In this document: positions 1 through 8,277 of the stretch, in pieces | Layout: each line of letters opens with the position of its first letter | How positions within the stretch are numbered: the first letter of the stretch is position 1 | Origin: PZPK01 sp965230795 | GTDB lineage: Bacteria; Pseudomonadota; Gammaproteobacteria; Pseudomonadales; Oleiphilaceae | Direction: 5' to 3' | Length of the DNA: 64,000 bases | NCBI GenBank assembly: GCA_965230795.1 | Contig: OZ246020.1 | Span: forward strand, 310,001 to 374,000 | Translations under genes and position numbers: made by a program | The notes under the pieces: generated by a model | What the model saw: the letters and a program-made list of their open reading frames with translations, nothing else | Database searches by the model: none | Told to the model about the DNA's origin: nothing

Positions 1-960
1 GTTTATGACCTCGTTTTATTCTCGGGTGTGACGCGCCCCTTCGAAATTCTCAAAGCAACAAATGCCATGGCGAAACTCAACAGGGAAGCTCGGCCTGTCG
101 ATTTAACGCTGGCAAAAGTATGCGATGAGCAGCCCAAGGTAGCCGGTGATTTACCGTTAAATATCGAGCATCGGCTGGATCAGCTGGGTGAACTGGACTG
201 GATTTTTGTACCGCCAAGCTGGCGCAATCCAGAGCGTATTATCAAAAAGTACCCCCAGTTACCGGAAATGCTTCGTTCACGCTATGAAGCAGGAACCAAA
301 TTCATCGCCACGGGGGCCGGCGTCTATTTTCTGGCAGAGGCGGGTTTACTCGATGGCTTGCCAGCGACCACTCACTGGTATTTTTTTGAGGACTTTCAAA
401 AGCGGTATCCGCAGATTGAACTAAAAGAACAGCATTTCATTACCTACGCCAACGGTATTTACTGTGCCGGAAGTATCAATGCTCTTTCAGATCTGGTGTT
501 TCATTTAATCGGACAAGCCTTTGGGTTGGAGAAAAGGCAATTGGCCGAGAAGCACTTTGCCCATGAAGTGGGGAGCAGTTACGACTTGCCTATGTTCACC
601 ATTGGCCATGCCGCGCATGCGGATGAAGCAATTGTCGAAGTCCAGTCCTGGCTAAAGCGTGCTGCCTGTGAAGATATCGATATACCCCAGATGGCCGAGT
701 TTGCAGGGATGCCGGTTCGCACCTTCACACGTAGATTTCGCCAGGCCCTGGGCATGACCCCCAATCAATATTTACAGGACTTACGTATTGAGAATGGTAG
801 GGATCTTCTGAAAACAACCGATTTGAGTGTTCAGGATGTCGCAGACAATGTTGGTTACAAAGATACGGCTTACTTTTCCCGGGTCTTCAAGGCAAAAGTC
901 GGACTGACGCCTACAGAATACAAAAAAATGGTTCGCCCCAAACTTTTTACAGTAGAATAA
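1..960 (+). CDS. GlxA-family AraC transcriptional regulator, 5' end outside window
   Basis: DNA-binding regulator with an N-terminal DJ-1/PfpI (class I glutamine amidotransferase-like) domain and a C-terminal AraC helix-turn-helix pair. The reading frame is open from base 1: the codons before the first GTG (base 28) encode VYDLVLFSGV, which fits the first strand of the DJ-1 fold, so the true start lies upstream and GTG-28 is internal. The last ~100 residues carry two HTH units, including RTFTRRFRQALGMTPNQY and VGYKDTAYFSRVFKAKVG, the standard AraC recognition pattern. Family members sense small molecules, for example quaternary amines or amino-acid derivatives; the ligand here cannot be inferred. 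The fold class is certain, the target genes unknown. Confidence 0.9.
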   Translation, partial: VYDLVLFSGVTRPFEILKATNAMAKLNREARPVDLTLAKVCDEQPKVAGDLPLNIEHRLDQLGELDWIFVPPSWRNPERIIKKYPQLPEMLRSRYEAGTKFIATGAGVYFLAEAGLLDGLPATTHWYFFEDFQKRYPQIELKEQHFITYANGIYCAGSINALSDLVFHLIGQAFGLEKRQLAEKHFAHEVGSSYDLPMFTIGHAAHADEAIVEVQSWLKRAACEDIDIPQMAEFAGMPVRTFTRRFRQALGMTPNQYLQDLRIENGRDLLKTTDLSVQDVADNVGYKDTAYFSRVFKAKVGLTPTEYKKMVRPKLFTVE

Positions 961-1004
961 GTTAGTAAGCACATACTTTTATGTTCGCCTTTCACTTGGA
1001 GCGC

Positions 1005-1010
1005 TATAAT
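1005..1010 (+). promoter_or_regulatory. Possible -10 element inside a small inverted repeat
   Basis: A perfect TATAAT is flanked by a 5-bp inverted repeat (GGAGC at 998-1002, GCTCC at 1011-1015). No good -35 lies 16-18 bp upstream. A transcript from here would run toward the minus-strand terminator at 1078-1107 and would contain a 7-bp stem (TGCCTCA at 1040-1046 with TGAGGCA at 1072-1078). No reading frame follows. Weak candidate. Confidence 0.25.
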
Positions 1011-1077
1011 GCTCCGGCTTAGTAATAGACCTGAATACCTGCCTCAGATCAGGCGCTTGCTAATGGGGAGGTGAGGC

Positions 1078-1107
1078 AAAAAAAAGAGGAGCCAAAGGTT
1101 GGCTCCT
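1078..1107 (-). terminator. Intrinsic terminator, minus strand
   Basis: AGGAGCCAA (1087-1095) pairs perfectly with TTGGCTCCT (1099-1107); on the minus strand the stem is followed by C and then eight T (A tract 1078-1085 on plus). There is no T tract on the plus side, so it points to the minus strand. Confidence 0.75.
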
Positions 1108-1162
1108 ATAATAGGGGTTTCTTCAAGGAAGACAGAATCACGATCGCTTCTTCGTGATCTGT
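1078..1162 (-). ncRNA. Candidate small RNA, minus strand
   Basis: Read on the minus strand from about 1162, the sequence has a 5' hairpin (1132-1162: 7 bp ATCACGA/TCGTGAT, extended by 4-5 bp across one bulged base), an unpaired stretch of about 25 nt, then a 9-bp perfect GC-rich stem with a 3-nt loop followed by eight T. A -10-like TATACT lies at 1169-1174, placing the start right at the first hairpin. No reading frame or known gene on the minus strand could own the terminator. I do not recognise an RNA family. Inference from structure only. Confidence 0.45.
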
Positions 1163-1168
1163 ACATAT

Positions 1169-1211
1169 AGTATACAACTAAATTTTTTGTAATGTGATCA
1201 AATAATGATCA
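1169..1211 (-). promoter_or_regulatory. Candidate promoter and TGATCA dyad for the small RNA
   Basis: On the minus strand TATACT (1169-1174) is a 5/6 match to -10, with no recognisable -35 at 16-18 bp. Where the -35 would be expected there are two TGATCA palindromes (1195-1200 and 1206-1211) spaced 11 bp centre to centre, centred about 41 bp from the inferred start. That position is typical of class II activator sites. The spacing does not fit the CRP or FNR consensus, so the factor is unknown. Confidence 0.35.
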
Positions 1212-1343
1212 AATATGTAACGAATAGTTAAATGCCAAACACTTTGTGAAAGAGGTCACTGGTGACGCGTTAACTACTGTTTGTTTCCTGCCAAATCGCT
1301 CACTACCAAAAGGCTTCTAAAGGTTTATAGGGGCTCAATCTGC

Positions 1344-1372
1344 TTGAAATTTGCGCAATGCATTCATACTAT
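1344..1372 (+). promoter_or_regulatory. Sigma-70-type promoter of trmB
   Basis: TTGAAA (1344-1349), 17-bp spacer, TACTAT (1367-1372), followed by a GC-rich discriminator. The predicted start is about 50 nt upstream of the trmB start codon. Confidence 0.6.
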
Positions 1373-1431
1373 GCCCGCGGCTTTGAACCGCTAAAAACCC
1401 ACCCCGTTCTAAAAACATCGAGATTAGCGCC

Positions 1432-2127
1432 TTGGAAGATCATTCTCAAAAACGTGGTATCCGTAGCTTTGTTGTCAGAAGTGGACGCATGACAGCATCC
1501 CAGCAAAGAGGTTGGGATCTGTATTGGTCAAAATACGGACTGGAATCTGATACGACTGTAAGGGATCTGGAATCATTATTCGGGAATACCAATCCGGTGG
1601 TTCTTGAGATCGGTTTTGGTATGGGTGCTTCGCTGTATGAAATGGCGAGTTCGGCTCCGGATACCAACTTTATAGGTGTAGAGGTACATCGTCCGGGCGT
1701 TGGCGCGCTTCTGACCATGGCAGGCGATGCGGGCCTGGGGAACCTTAGAGTATTTTGTTGTGATGCCAATGAGTTGATCGATCGCTGGCTGCCAGAAGCC
1801 AGTTTGAGCAGAATACAGTTGTTCTTTCCAGATCCCTGGCATAAAAAGCGTCATCACAAACGACGTCTGGTTCAAGCCGAATTTATCCAGCGCATCGAAC
1901 GAGTCCTGCATAACGATGGAACCTTCCATATGGCGACTGATTGGGAGCCTTACGCTCAGCATATGTTGGAGGTCATGGAAGCAAGTGATGGCTTTGAAAA
2001 CATTTCGGACGCTCACGGCTTTGTGCCAAGACCGGATTATCGACCCGTTACCAAATTTGAGCGGCGTGGGCAGAGGCTGGGTCATGGTGTATGGGATCTG
2101 ATCTATCGCAAAACTCCGCGCAGCTGA
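1432..2127 (+). CDS. trmB: tRNA (guanine-N7)-methyltransferase TrmB
   Basis: SAM-dependent enzyme that makes m7G46 in the variable loop of tRNAs; cytosolic. The family N-terminal pattern IRSFVVRSGRMT is at residues 10-21, the SAM-binding loop EIGFGMGASL at about 59-68, and the catalytic/tRNA-binding PDPWHKKRHHKRRL near 137-150. The 231-residue length fits the family. The start is a TTG; the next in-frame ATG (1489) would remove the conserved IRSFV block, so TTG is chosen although its ribosome site is weak. It is a stand-alone gene with its own promoter. An overlapping 219-codon minus frame is a shadow. Confidence 0.95.
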   Translation: MEDHSQKRGIRSFVVRSGRMTASQQRGWDLYWSKYGLESDTTVRDLESLFGNTNPVVLEIGFGMGASLYEMASSAPDTNFIGVEVHRPGVGALLTMAGDAGLGNLRVFCCDANELIDRWLPEASLSRIQLFFPDPWHKKRHHKRRLVQAEFIQRIERVLHNDGTFHMATDWEPYAQHMLEVMEASDGFENISDAHGFVPRPDYRPVTKFERRGQRLGHGVWDLIYRKTPRS

Positions 2128-2268
2128 ATCTAGTGGCTTGGTCAATAAATGCGCAGTCCGGCAAGGCTGTGAAATATTTTTGTCACATGGTTCGCGGTAT
2201 GATTGCTCCATGATTTGCACGCCGAACCTCGCCAACGCTCATCGCTGTTCTTTTTCGGAGCCGTTTGT

Positions 2269-4053
2269 ATGCTGAATGTTCAGGACATTCTTGAAAAACG
2301 CTACCCCTCCCTGTTTTCCCGATCCAGGTTACTTAATCGACCGGCAAAAGCGTTGTTGCGCATGCTGACTCACGAGAAGGAAATGACACAGTTCAGTGCT
2401 GAGTACCCGAACTGTGTCGGCCTCGATTTTGTCGAGCATGTGCTCGAGTTTTTTAATTTCAGTTTTGTCGTGCGTCAGAATGAGAAAGAGCGCATACCAG
2501 CGAGTGGGCGCGTTGTTATTGTGGCCAATCATCCCATTGGAACACTTGATGGCATGGCATTGCTGCGTATGGTTTCCGAAATCCGCAGCGATGCACGAGT
2601 GGTAAGCACCAGGGTGCTGGCCGATATTCCCGCTCTGGAAGAAGTGCTGTTGCCAGAGCCGGGGAAAAAGGACTCGTCTGGATCAAACGAATGGAGCCAA
2701 ATTGTTGATCATCTTGAACATGAAGGCGCTGTGATCATTTTTCCGGCGGGTAGCACCTCACGTATGAGTGCCACCGGAATCCGGGACGAGCGTTGGCGCA
2801 CCCTGTTCCTGAGAATAGCCGAAGAAACACACTCTCCGATTTTGCCCATCTTCATTGATGCCCGAAATTCTTTGTTCTTCTATAGCTTGTCTCTGGTCTC
2901 CAAGCCGCTGTCGACCCTGTGGCTCGTTCATGAAACATTTAGGCATGCACAGAATTCCGTCGTGATCCGCATTGGAGAAATGGTTGATCCCTGCGCTTTC
3001 CAGGACCTGAATCTCCCTTTAAAAACAAAGGCGAAACTTTTCCGCAAACAGGTCTATCGTTTACCCAAAGACAAGCCAGCGCTGTTCAAAACCATCACGC
3101 CAATTGCCCATCCGGAGAACAAACACTTACTCAAAACAGAGATGGAGCGTTGCGAGTTGCTGGGCGAAACTCGGGACGGTAAAAAGATCTTCCTCTACAA
3201 CCACACGCCAAATTCTTCGGTAATGCGAGAGGTAGGACGGCTCAGGGAAGTATCTTTTCGATTGATTGGTGAAGGTACCGGAAATCGTCGTGACATCGAT
3301 TTCTACGATCAGTACTACCATCACATTATCCTCTGGGATGAGCAGGACCTTGAAATTGTAGGAGCCTATCGTCTCTGTCCTGCGCACAGAGCGACCGGGA
3401 ATGCAGGCGATGAACAGCTCTACACAGAAACCCTGTTTGATTTTGTCCCGGGTATGAATGAAATTCTCAATGCCGGTTTGGAACTGGGGCGGAGCTTTGT
3501 GCAACCCAAATACTGGGGGTCTCGCAGCCTCGACTATTTATGGTTCGGTATCGCTGCCTTTCTCTCCAGGAATCCCCAGTATCGATATCTCCTGGGAGCG
3601 GTGAGTATCAGTAATTCCTTCTCACGCCCGGCTAAGGATCTGATGGTGCGCTATTACCAGCGATACTACGGTGCAGAAAACACACTGGCAATGTGTAAGC
3701 GGCCATACACTTTGGATGAGGCTTCACGTTCGCGCATCGATGCAATGTTTGATGGGCTTAGTGCACGGGAAGCATTTGTTGTGCTGAAGGAACAGCTGGG
3801 CCATATGGGATTTTCGGTGCCAACCCTTTATAAGCAATACACAGAGCTGTGCAAGCCGGGTGGCACGGTTTTCCATGGCTTCAATATCGATCCGGATTTC
3901 AATGATTGTGTCGATGGACTGGTCATCGTTGATATCAATGAACTCACTGATTTGAAGCGCAAGCGCTATGGCCTTGTTGACCATGAAGTCTCGACCGTGC
4001 CGGTCGCAACGGATGATTCAGTGGTCGTGCTTTCCCGGCAAAAATCCTCTTAG
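2269..4053 (+). CDS. Bifunctional acyltransferase, PlsC-like plus OlsB-like (OlsF-type)
   Basis: A 594-residue protein with two acyl-transfer modules. Residues ~60-260 form a lysophospholipid acyltransferase domain with the HX4D catalytic motif (NHPIGTLDG) and the FPAGSTSR block. Residues ~290-560 form a GNAT-like N-acyltransferase of the OlsB/haemolysin type (LIGEGTGNRRDIDFYD, EIVGAYR, WFGIAAFL, VSISNSFS). This domain order is that of OlsF, which makes ornithine lipids by N- then O-acylation; inferring that product here is reasonable but unproved. The upstream frame is open to 2203, but ATG-2269 has GGAG about 10 nt before it and begins with a typical soluble N terminus. Alternative: acylation of another amino lipid. 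Confidence 0.8.
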   Translation: MLNVQDILEKRYPSLFSRSRLLNRPAKALLRMLTHEKEMTQFSAEYPNCVGLDFVEHVLEFFNFSFVVRQNEKERIPASGRVVIVANHPIGTLDGMALLRMVSEIRSDARVVSTRVLADIPALEEVLLPEPGKKDSSGSNEWSQIVDHLEHEGAVIIFPAGSTSRMSATGIRDERWRTLFLRIAEETHSPILPIFIDARNSLFFYSLSLVSKPLSTLWLVHETFRHAQNSVVIRIGEMVDPCAFQDLNLPLKTKAKLFRKQVYRLPKDKPALFKTITPIAHPENKHLLKTEMERCELLGETRDGKKIFLYNHTPNSSVMREVGRLREVSFRLIGEGTGNRRDIDFYDQYYHHIILWDEQDLEIVGAYRLCPAHRATGNAGDEQLYTETLFDFVPGMNEILNAGLELGRSFVQPKYWGSRSLDYLWFGIAAFLSRNPQYRYLLGAVSISNSFSRPAKDLMVRYYQRYYGAENTLAMCKRPYTLDEASRSRIDAMFDGLSAREAFVVLKEQLGHMGFSVPTLYKQYTELCKPGGTVFHGFNIDPDFNDCVDGLVIVDINELTDLKRKRYGLVDHEVSTVPVATDDSVVVLSRQKSS

Positions 4054-4079
4054 CTGAATCGAAACCAAGCGGCTATAAT
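4050..4079 (+). promoter_or_regulatory. Promoter of tcdA
   Basis: TATAAT at 4074-4079 followed by the GC-rich GCCGC; a weak TTAGCT lies 18 bp upstream, at the stop codon of the preceding gene. The ATG at 4078 is the tail of this -10 element, which argues against it as a start codon. Confidence 0.6.
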
Positions 4080-4107
4080 GCCGCTTTTTGCGTGGTCTAT
4101 CCCGGCT

Positions 4108-4917
4108 ATGAGTTCTCTCCTTGAAGACGAAGATCTGTTTCGATTTGGCGGCATTGCGCGCCTGTATGGTACCGATGCACTCATTCGGTTTTTGAGTAGT
4201 CATGTGGCTGTTATCGGTATCGGCGGAGTGGGTTCCTGGGCAGCCGAGGCCCTGGTGCGATCGGGTATCGGAAAAATCACCCTGTTTGATCTTGACGAGG
4301 TCTGTGTATCGAACACCAACAGACAAGTCCTGGCCACTCAAAGCACGGTGGGTCAGATGAAGGTCGATGTGATGGCCAAACGCTTGTGCGACATTAATCC
4401 AAAGCTCGACCTGACGGTGAAGCACTGCTTTGTGACGCCGGCCAATGTGGCGCAACTATTGACCCCGGATTTCGATTACGTTTTTGATGCGACCGATAGC
4501 GTCAAGGCCAAAACAGCTATCGTTGCCCATTGCCAGCGGGAGAAGATTCCTTTGCTTGTATCCGGTGCCGCTGGAGGTCAGATTGATCCGACTCGTATTG
4601 CGCTCGAGGACCTTAGCCGAACCAGTCAGGATGCGTTGCTGGCGAAAGTCAGGAATAATTTGCGTCGCCTGCATGGATTCAGCCGTAATCCAAAGCGGAA
4701 GTTTCGGGTCGACTGTGTCTATTCCACTGAACAACTTCGGTATCCGGCCAGTGATGGTGGCGTATGTCTCAATAAATCAGCCGCTAACGCCGGGCCCGCT
4801 CGCCTTGACTGTGCGTCGGGTTTTGGTGCGATTACCCATGTTACGGCGACCTTTGCCATGGTGGGCGTATCGCGTATTCTCGATAAGTTACTTACTTCAT
4901 CATCCGAAACCGCATAA
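4108..4917 (+). CDS. tcdA: tRNA threonylcarbamoyladenosine dehydratase TcdA
   Basis: E1-like (ThiF/MoeB superfamily) ATP-dependent enzyme that cyclises t6A37 of tRNAs to ct6A; also called CsdL. Visible features: N-terminal FGGIARLYG, nucleotide-binding GIGGVGSWAAEALVRSGIG, LFDLDEVCVSNTNRQ, DATDSVKAK and the C-terminal GFGAITHVTATFAMV. The 269-residue length fits. The start is set at ATG-4108 because the longer frame's ATG at 4078 sits inside the promoter -10 hexamer. No csdA/csdE partner is nearby. Confidence 0.93.
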   Translation: MSSLLEDEDLFRFGGIARLYGTDALIRFLSSHVAVIGIGGVGSWAAEALVRSGIGKITLFDLDEVCVSNTNRQVLATQSTVGQMKVDVMAKRLCDINPKLDLTVKHCFVTPANVAQLLTPDFDYVFDATDSVKAKTAIVAHCQREKIPLLVSGAAGGQIDPTRIALEDLSRTSQDALLAKVRNNLRRLHGFSRNPKRKFRVDCVYSTEQLRYPASDGGVCLNKSAANAGPARLDCASGFGAITHVTATFAMVGVSRILDKLLTSSSETA

Positions 4918-5063
4918 GCACTTTCCGGTTTCGGATTCGCATTCTTTGGTAATTAATCTTTACTGATAGTTGGTTCCGGCTGAATCTCATGTTCTACTGG
5001 TCCACCGGTTAACCCTATCTTCAAAACGTTTTCCAAAAACCGAGAGGTCTAAAGGCGCTTTTT

Positions 5064-6926
5064 ATGGTGGAACTCAACGTCATCATCCTGGCCAGCATTG
5101 GTGTCATTTCGCTTGTTTGCCAATGGATTGCCTGGCGCCTGCGTTTGCCTGCCATTCTGTTTTTGCTCCTGGCCGGGATTGGTATGGGGCCCGTTGCGGG
5201 CTTACTCGATCCCGATGCGCTGTTGGGCAATATGTTTTTTCCAATTGTCTCGTTGGCGGTTGCGGTCATATTGTTTGAAGGCAGTTTGACGCTGAAGTTT
5301 TCGGAGATGCGCGAGCACGGCAAAATGGTTCGCAACCTGCTCGCGACCGGGGTTCTGGTTACCTGGCTTGTGGCTACGCTAGCAGCGCGTTTTGCAGGAA
5401 ATCTCTCCTGGGAAGTTGCGACGCTCTTCGGTGCGATCGTTGTGGTCAGCGGACCTACCGTCATCATGCCCCTGTTGCGGGCGGTCAGACCAAATGGCCG
5501 GATCAACAATATTCTCAAATGGGAGGGTATTGTCGTCGATCCTATCGGTGCCTTGCTGGCGGTACTGGTTTATGAATTCGTGATTTCCTCAGGTGGTCAG
5601 GGTGAGGCCATTGAGCATACCCTTATGACCTTCGGCGCGACGCTGTTGCTGGCAACGACACTGGGGTGTTCTGCCGGGCACTTGCTTGGCTCTGCTTTGC
5701 GCAGTCACTGGTTGCCGCAATTCTTGCAGAATGCCGGGACGCTGACATTCATGTTGGGTGTTTTCGCCTTTTCAAATTTTCTGGTGCATGAATCGGGTTT
5801 GCTGACGGTAACAATAATGGGCATTTGGCTGGCCAACATGAAGGGTGTGCCGGTTGACGATATTCTGGAATTCAAGGAATCGCTGAGCGTTCTGCTGATT
5901 TCCGCATTGTTTATCTTGCTGGCGGCAAGGATGGATTTCGAGTCACTGAGTGCCTTGGGCTGGGGAGCAGTTGGCGTCATCCTTTCCCTTATGTTTATTG
6001 CGCGTCCACTGGCTGTGTGGTTGGCGGCGATCGGAACCAATCTCAACTGGCAGGAAAAAACCTTTCTAAGCTGGGTTGCACCGAGGGGTATTGTTGCCGC
6101 GGCGGTCTCTGCATTGTTTGCGTTTAAACTTGAGGCTCATGGGTATGCTGATGCTGGTAGTCTGGTGCCGATGGTATTTATGGTTATTGTTGTTACGGTC
6201 ATTGTGCAAAGCATTACGGCATCGCCCCTGGCCTCGATGCTGGGAGTGAAAGAGCCGGACAGCCACGGCTTTCTGTTTATTGGAGCCAATGCTTTTGCCC
6301 GACAGCTTGCAAAAGCTTTCGTTTCCAAGAACATTCCGGTGATACTGACGGATACCAGTTGGGAAAACGTCCGTGCAGCGCGTATGCAGAATCTGGCAGT
6401 CTATTATGGCAACCCGGTTTCGGAGCATGCCGAAAACAATCTGGATCTAACAGGAATCGGCAATGTACTGGCTGTGTCCCCCTACAAACAACTGAATACG
6501 TTATCGACCTATCATTATCTGGATCTGTTTGGCAGTGGCCACGTTTTCGGTTTGCCGGAAGGAGATCAGGATGTTCGTGCCAGCCATCAGCTTGCCGAAA
6601 AGTATGTGCAGACCCGTGCGCCTTTCGAGGAGTCGGCGACCTTTGCCAAACTCGCCAGCCTGACGAGCAAGGGGGCTGTGGTCAAAATTACTCAGCTATC
6701 CAAGGAGTTCGGTTATCAGGACTATCGGCAGAAACACGGTAGTCGGGCTACCCTGTTGTTCGCGATACAACCCGATGGTTGTGTCGTTCCGGTGGGAAGC
6801 AAGGGCGGTGCTGAACCAAAAGAAGGATGGGATCTCATCAGTTTGATCAAACCCCAAGAGGAAGCAGATTTGGCACTGAGCGGGGAAGCTGACTTAAGTG
6901 AATCCCAAAAGCCAAAAACTGCCTGA
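5064..6926 (+). CDS. Cation/proton antiporter with C-terminal RCK domain
   Basis: A 620-residue inner-membrane antiporter of the CPA1/NhaP type. Residues ~1-400 are about twelve hydrophobic segments, with the transport-core motif GAIVVVSGPTVIMPLLR at ~130 and WVAPRGIVAAAVSALFA at ~335. Residues ~400-510 form a TrkA-N/RCK nucleotide-binding module (GFLFIGANAFARQLAKAF), and a ~100-residue soluble tail ends with a charged segment. It probably exchanges Na+ or K+ for H+ under control of a nucleotide; the ion cannot be told from sequence. ATG-5064 follows AAAGGCG. It runs convergently toward the CBS gene with a 27-bp gap. Confidence 0.88.
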   Translation: MVELNVIILASIGVISLVCQWIAWRLRLPAILFLLLAGIGMGPVAGLLDPDALLGNMFFPIVSLAVAVILFEGSLTLKFSEMREHGKMVRNLLATGVLVTWLVATLAARFAGNLSWEVATLFGAIVVVSGPTVIMPLLRAVRPNGRINNILKWEGIVVDPIGALLAVLVYEFVISSGGQGEAIEHTLMTFGATLLLATTLGCSAGHLLGSALRSHWLPQFLQNAGTLTFMLGVFAFSNFLVHESGLLTVTIMGIWLANMKGVPVDDILEFKESLSVLLISALFILLAARMDFESLSALGWGAVGVILSLMFIARPLAVWLAAIGTNLNWQEKTFLSWVAPRGIVAAAVSALFAFKLEAHGYADAGSLVPMVFMVIVVTVIVQSITASPLASMLGVKEPDSHGFLFIGANAFARQLAKAFVSKNIPVILTDTSWENVRAARMQNLAVYYGNPVSEHAENNLDLTGIGNVLAVSPYKQLNTLSTYHYLDLFGSGHVFGLPEGDQDVRASHQLAEKYVQTRAPFEESATFAKLASLTSKGAVVKITQLSKEFGYQDYRQKHGSRATLLFAIQPDGCVVPVGSKGGAEPKEGWDLISLIKPQEEADLALSGEADLSESQKPKTA

Positions 6927-6953
6927 CAGAATCGCCAGTTGTCGCTGCGGGCG

Positions 6954-7367
6954 CTAATTGTTGCCGTGATGGGGGTGGTCGATTCTGTCAATCAGGGCTC
7001 GGCCAAAATCCTGTCTGGTAATAATCCCCACCAAACGGTCACCATCTAACACAGGAAGACGTCGTCTCCCTTTAAGGAAAAGGTCGGCGGTGGCGATAAT
7101 GTTGTCATCCTGCTGAACCGAATCCGGATCGCTGGTCATGTGGTCAGCAACACGGTCTCCCGCTTCCTGAAAATAACCTCCCATCAAGGCCTCTTTCAGA
7201 CAATCCAGTTCGGAAAGGATACCTACCAGTTTTCCCGAGTTATCTATGACGGGAGCACCAGATCTGCCAGAGCGAATCAGCTTTCTCAAAGCGTCGATCA
7301 CACTGTCTTCGGGTTTAAAGGTCATTACATTCGAGCTCATATAGTCACGAATTAAAATGGATTGCAT
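6954..7367 (-). CDS. CBS-domain pair protein
   Basis: A 137-residue protein that is almost entirely two CBS motifs (a Bateman module): residues ~5-60 with TFKPEDSVIDALRKL and GAPVIDNSGKLVGILSELD, and ~75-130 with LFLKGRRRLPVLDGDRLVGI. Such modules bind adenine nucleotides and act as sensors or oligomerisation units. ATG-7367 is chosen over a start 30 bases earlier because AAGGAG lies about 10 nt upstream. It is convergent with the antiporter; a functional link is possible but unproved. Confidence 0.88.
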   Translation of the reverse strand: MQSILIRDYMSSNVMTFKPEDSVIDALRKLIRSGRSGAPVIDNSGKLVGILSELDCLKEALMGGYFQEAGDRVADHMTSDPDSVQQDDNIIATADLFLKGRRRLPVLDGDRLVGIITRQDFGRALIDRIDHPHHGNN

Positions 7368-7547
7368 GACACTAGGTCTCCTTGTCCAAGGCTCCACCCC
7401 ACCTTATCTCGCTGCGCTGAGCAGAGCAAATCTGCGGTAAATTGTGATATAAGAATGGCACGAAAATGTCATTGCAACCAGCTTTTTAGCAATTGGAGCA
7501 AGCCAGATCTGAGTTAAATGGAGGGATTGTGGTGAAGAGCCTGGCAA

Positions 7548-8000
7548 TCAGGATTTCCATGATTGATAGCGTTGCGAATCACTGTCTTTCGCTTCAACCC
7601 ATTTTGAATCAGTGGCGGTAATCTCTTTTTTCCAGAACGGCGCATCATGCTTGAGGTAGTCCATGATAAATTCGCAGGCCTCAAAAGCGACTCCGCGATG
7701 AGAGGCGCTAACGCCAACCAGAACAATCTGGTCACTGAGCTTCAGTCTGCCCACTCGGTGCACAACGACCGTATCAATAAGTTCCCAGCGCGCCGCCGCG
7801 TTATCCACAATGCCCTGAAGGCTTTTCTCTGTCATGCCTGGATAATGTTGAAGCTCTATGGCTTCGACACCACTGTGGTCGCCGAACTCCCTAACCAGTC
7901 CCGTGAACATACAGATGGCACCTGCTTTCGTGCCCGAGCGCGCACGAAGTGCGTCATATTCGTTTTGTACAGAGAAATCGTCGGACTGAACTTTAATCAT
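7548..8000 (-). CDS. moaE: Molybdopterin synthase catalytic subunit MoaE
   Basis: Large subunit of molybdopterin synthase, which transfers sulfur from MoaD thiocarboxylate to precursor Z. Visible motifs: LQHYPGMTEKSL (residues ~57-68), VVVHRVGRLKLSDQIVLVGV (~78-97), SASHRGVAFEACEFIMDYLK (~98-117) and the active-site lysine region APFWKKE. The 150-residue length fits. It starts two bases after the moaD stop, so it is the last gene of moeA-moaD-moaE. Confidence 0.95.
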   Translation of the reverse strand: MIKVQSDDFSVQNEYDALRARSGTKAGAICMFTGLVREFGDHSGVEAIELQHYPGMTEKSLQGIVDNAAARWELIDTVVVHRVGRLKLSDQIVLVGVSASHRGVAFEACEFIMDYLKHDAPFWKKEITATDSKWVEAKDSDSQRYQSWKS

Positions 8001-8002
8001 TT

Positions 8003-8248
8003 CTAGCCCCCCGTCACCGGAGGCAAAAATGCAACTTCATCATTGTCAGACAGTGGGGTGTCGAGCGAACAAAGTTCCTGGTTGACGGCGAACAGGAGGC
8101 GGCTGTCAGAAAGCACGGTTGACCAGGGTTCGCCTCTTTGCTGCAGGAGTTCCAGAAGTTGCTTACCGGTCATATTATTGCTCGCCGAAATATGTTCTGA
8201 CTCTGTTTGCAGGCGCTCACTAAAGCTGGCGAAGTAGAGAATGTTCAT
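8003..8248 (-). CDS. moaD: Molybdopterin synthase sulfur carrier MoaD
   Basis: An 81-residue ubiquitin-like protein ending in the required Gly-Gly (FLPPVTGG), which is adenylated and thiocarboxylated before donating sulfur through MoaE. The DEVAFLPPVTGG tail is diagnostic. It lies between moeA (29-bp gap) and moaE (2-bp gap) in one minus-strand unit. No moeB is in the window. Confidence 0.94.
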   Translation of the reverse strand: MNILYFASFSERLQTESEHISASNNMTGKQLLELLQQRGEPWSTVLSDSRLLFAVNQELCSLDTPLSDNDEVAFLPPVTGG

Positions 8249-8277
8249 TACGATGCTTGTCTCCGGTTCATATTTGC

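Noticed and set aside
1576..2235. 219-codon minus-strand frame
   Set aside because: Antisense to trmB; no ribosome site, no family pattern, and the plus strand is a certain gene.
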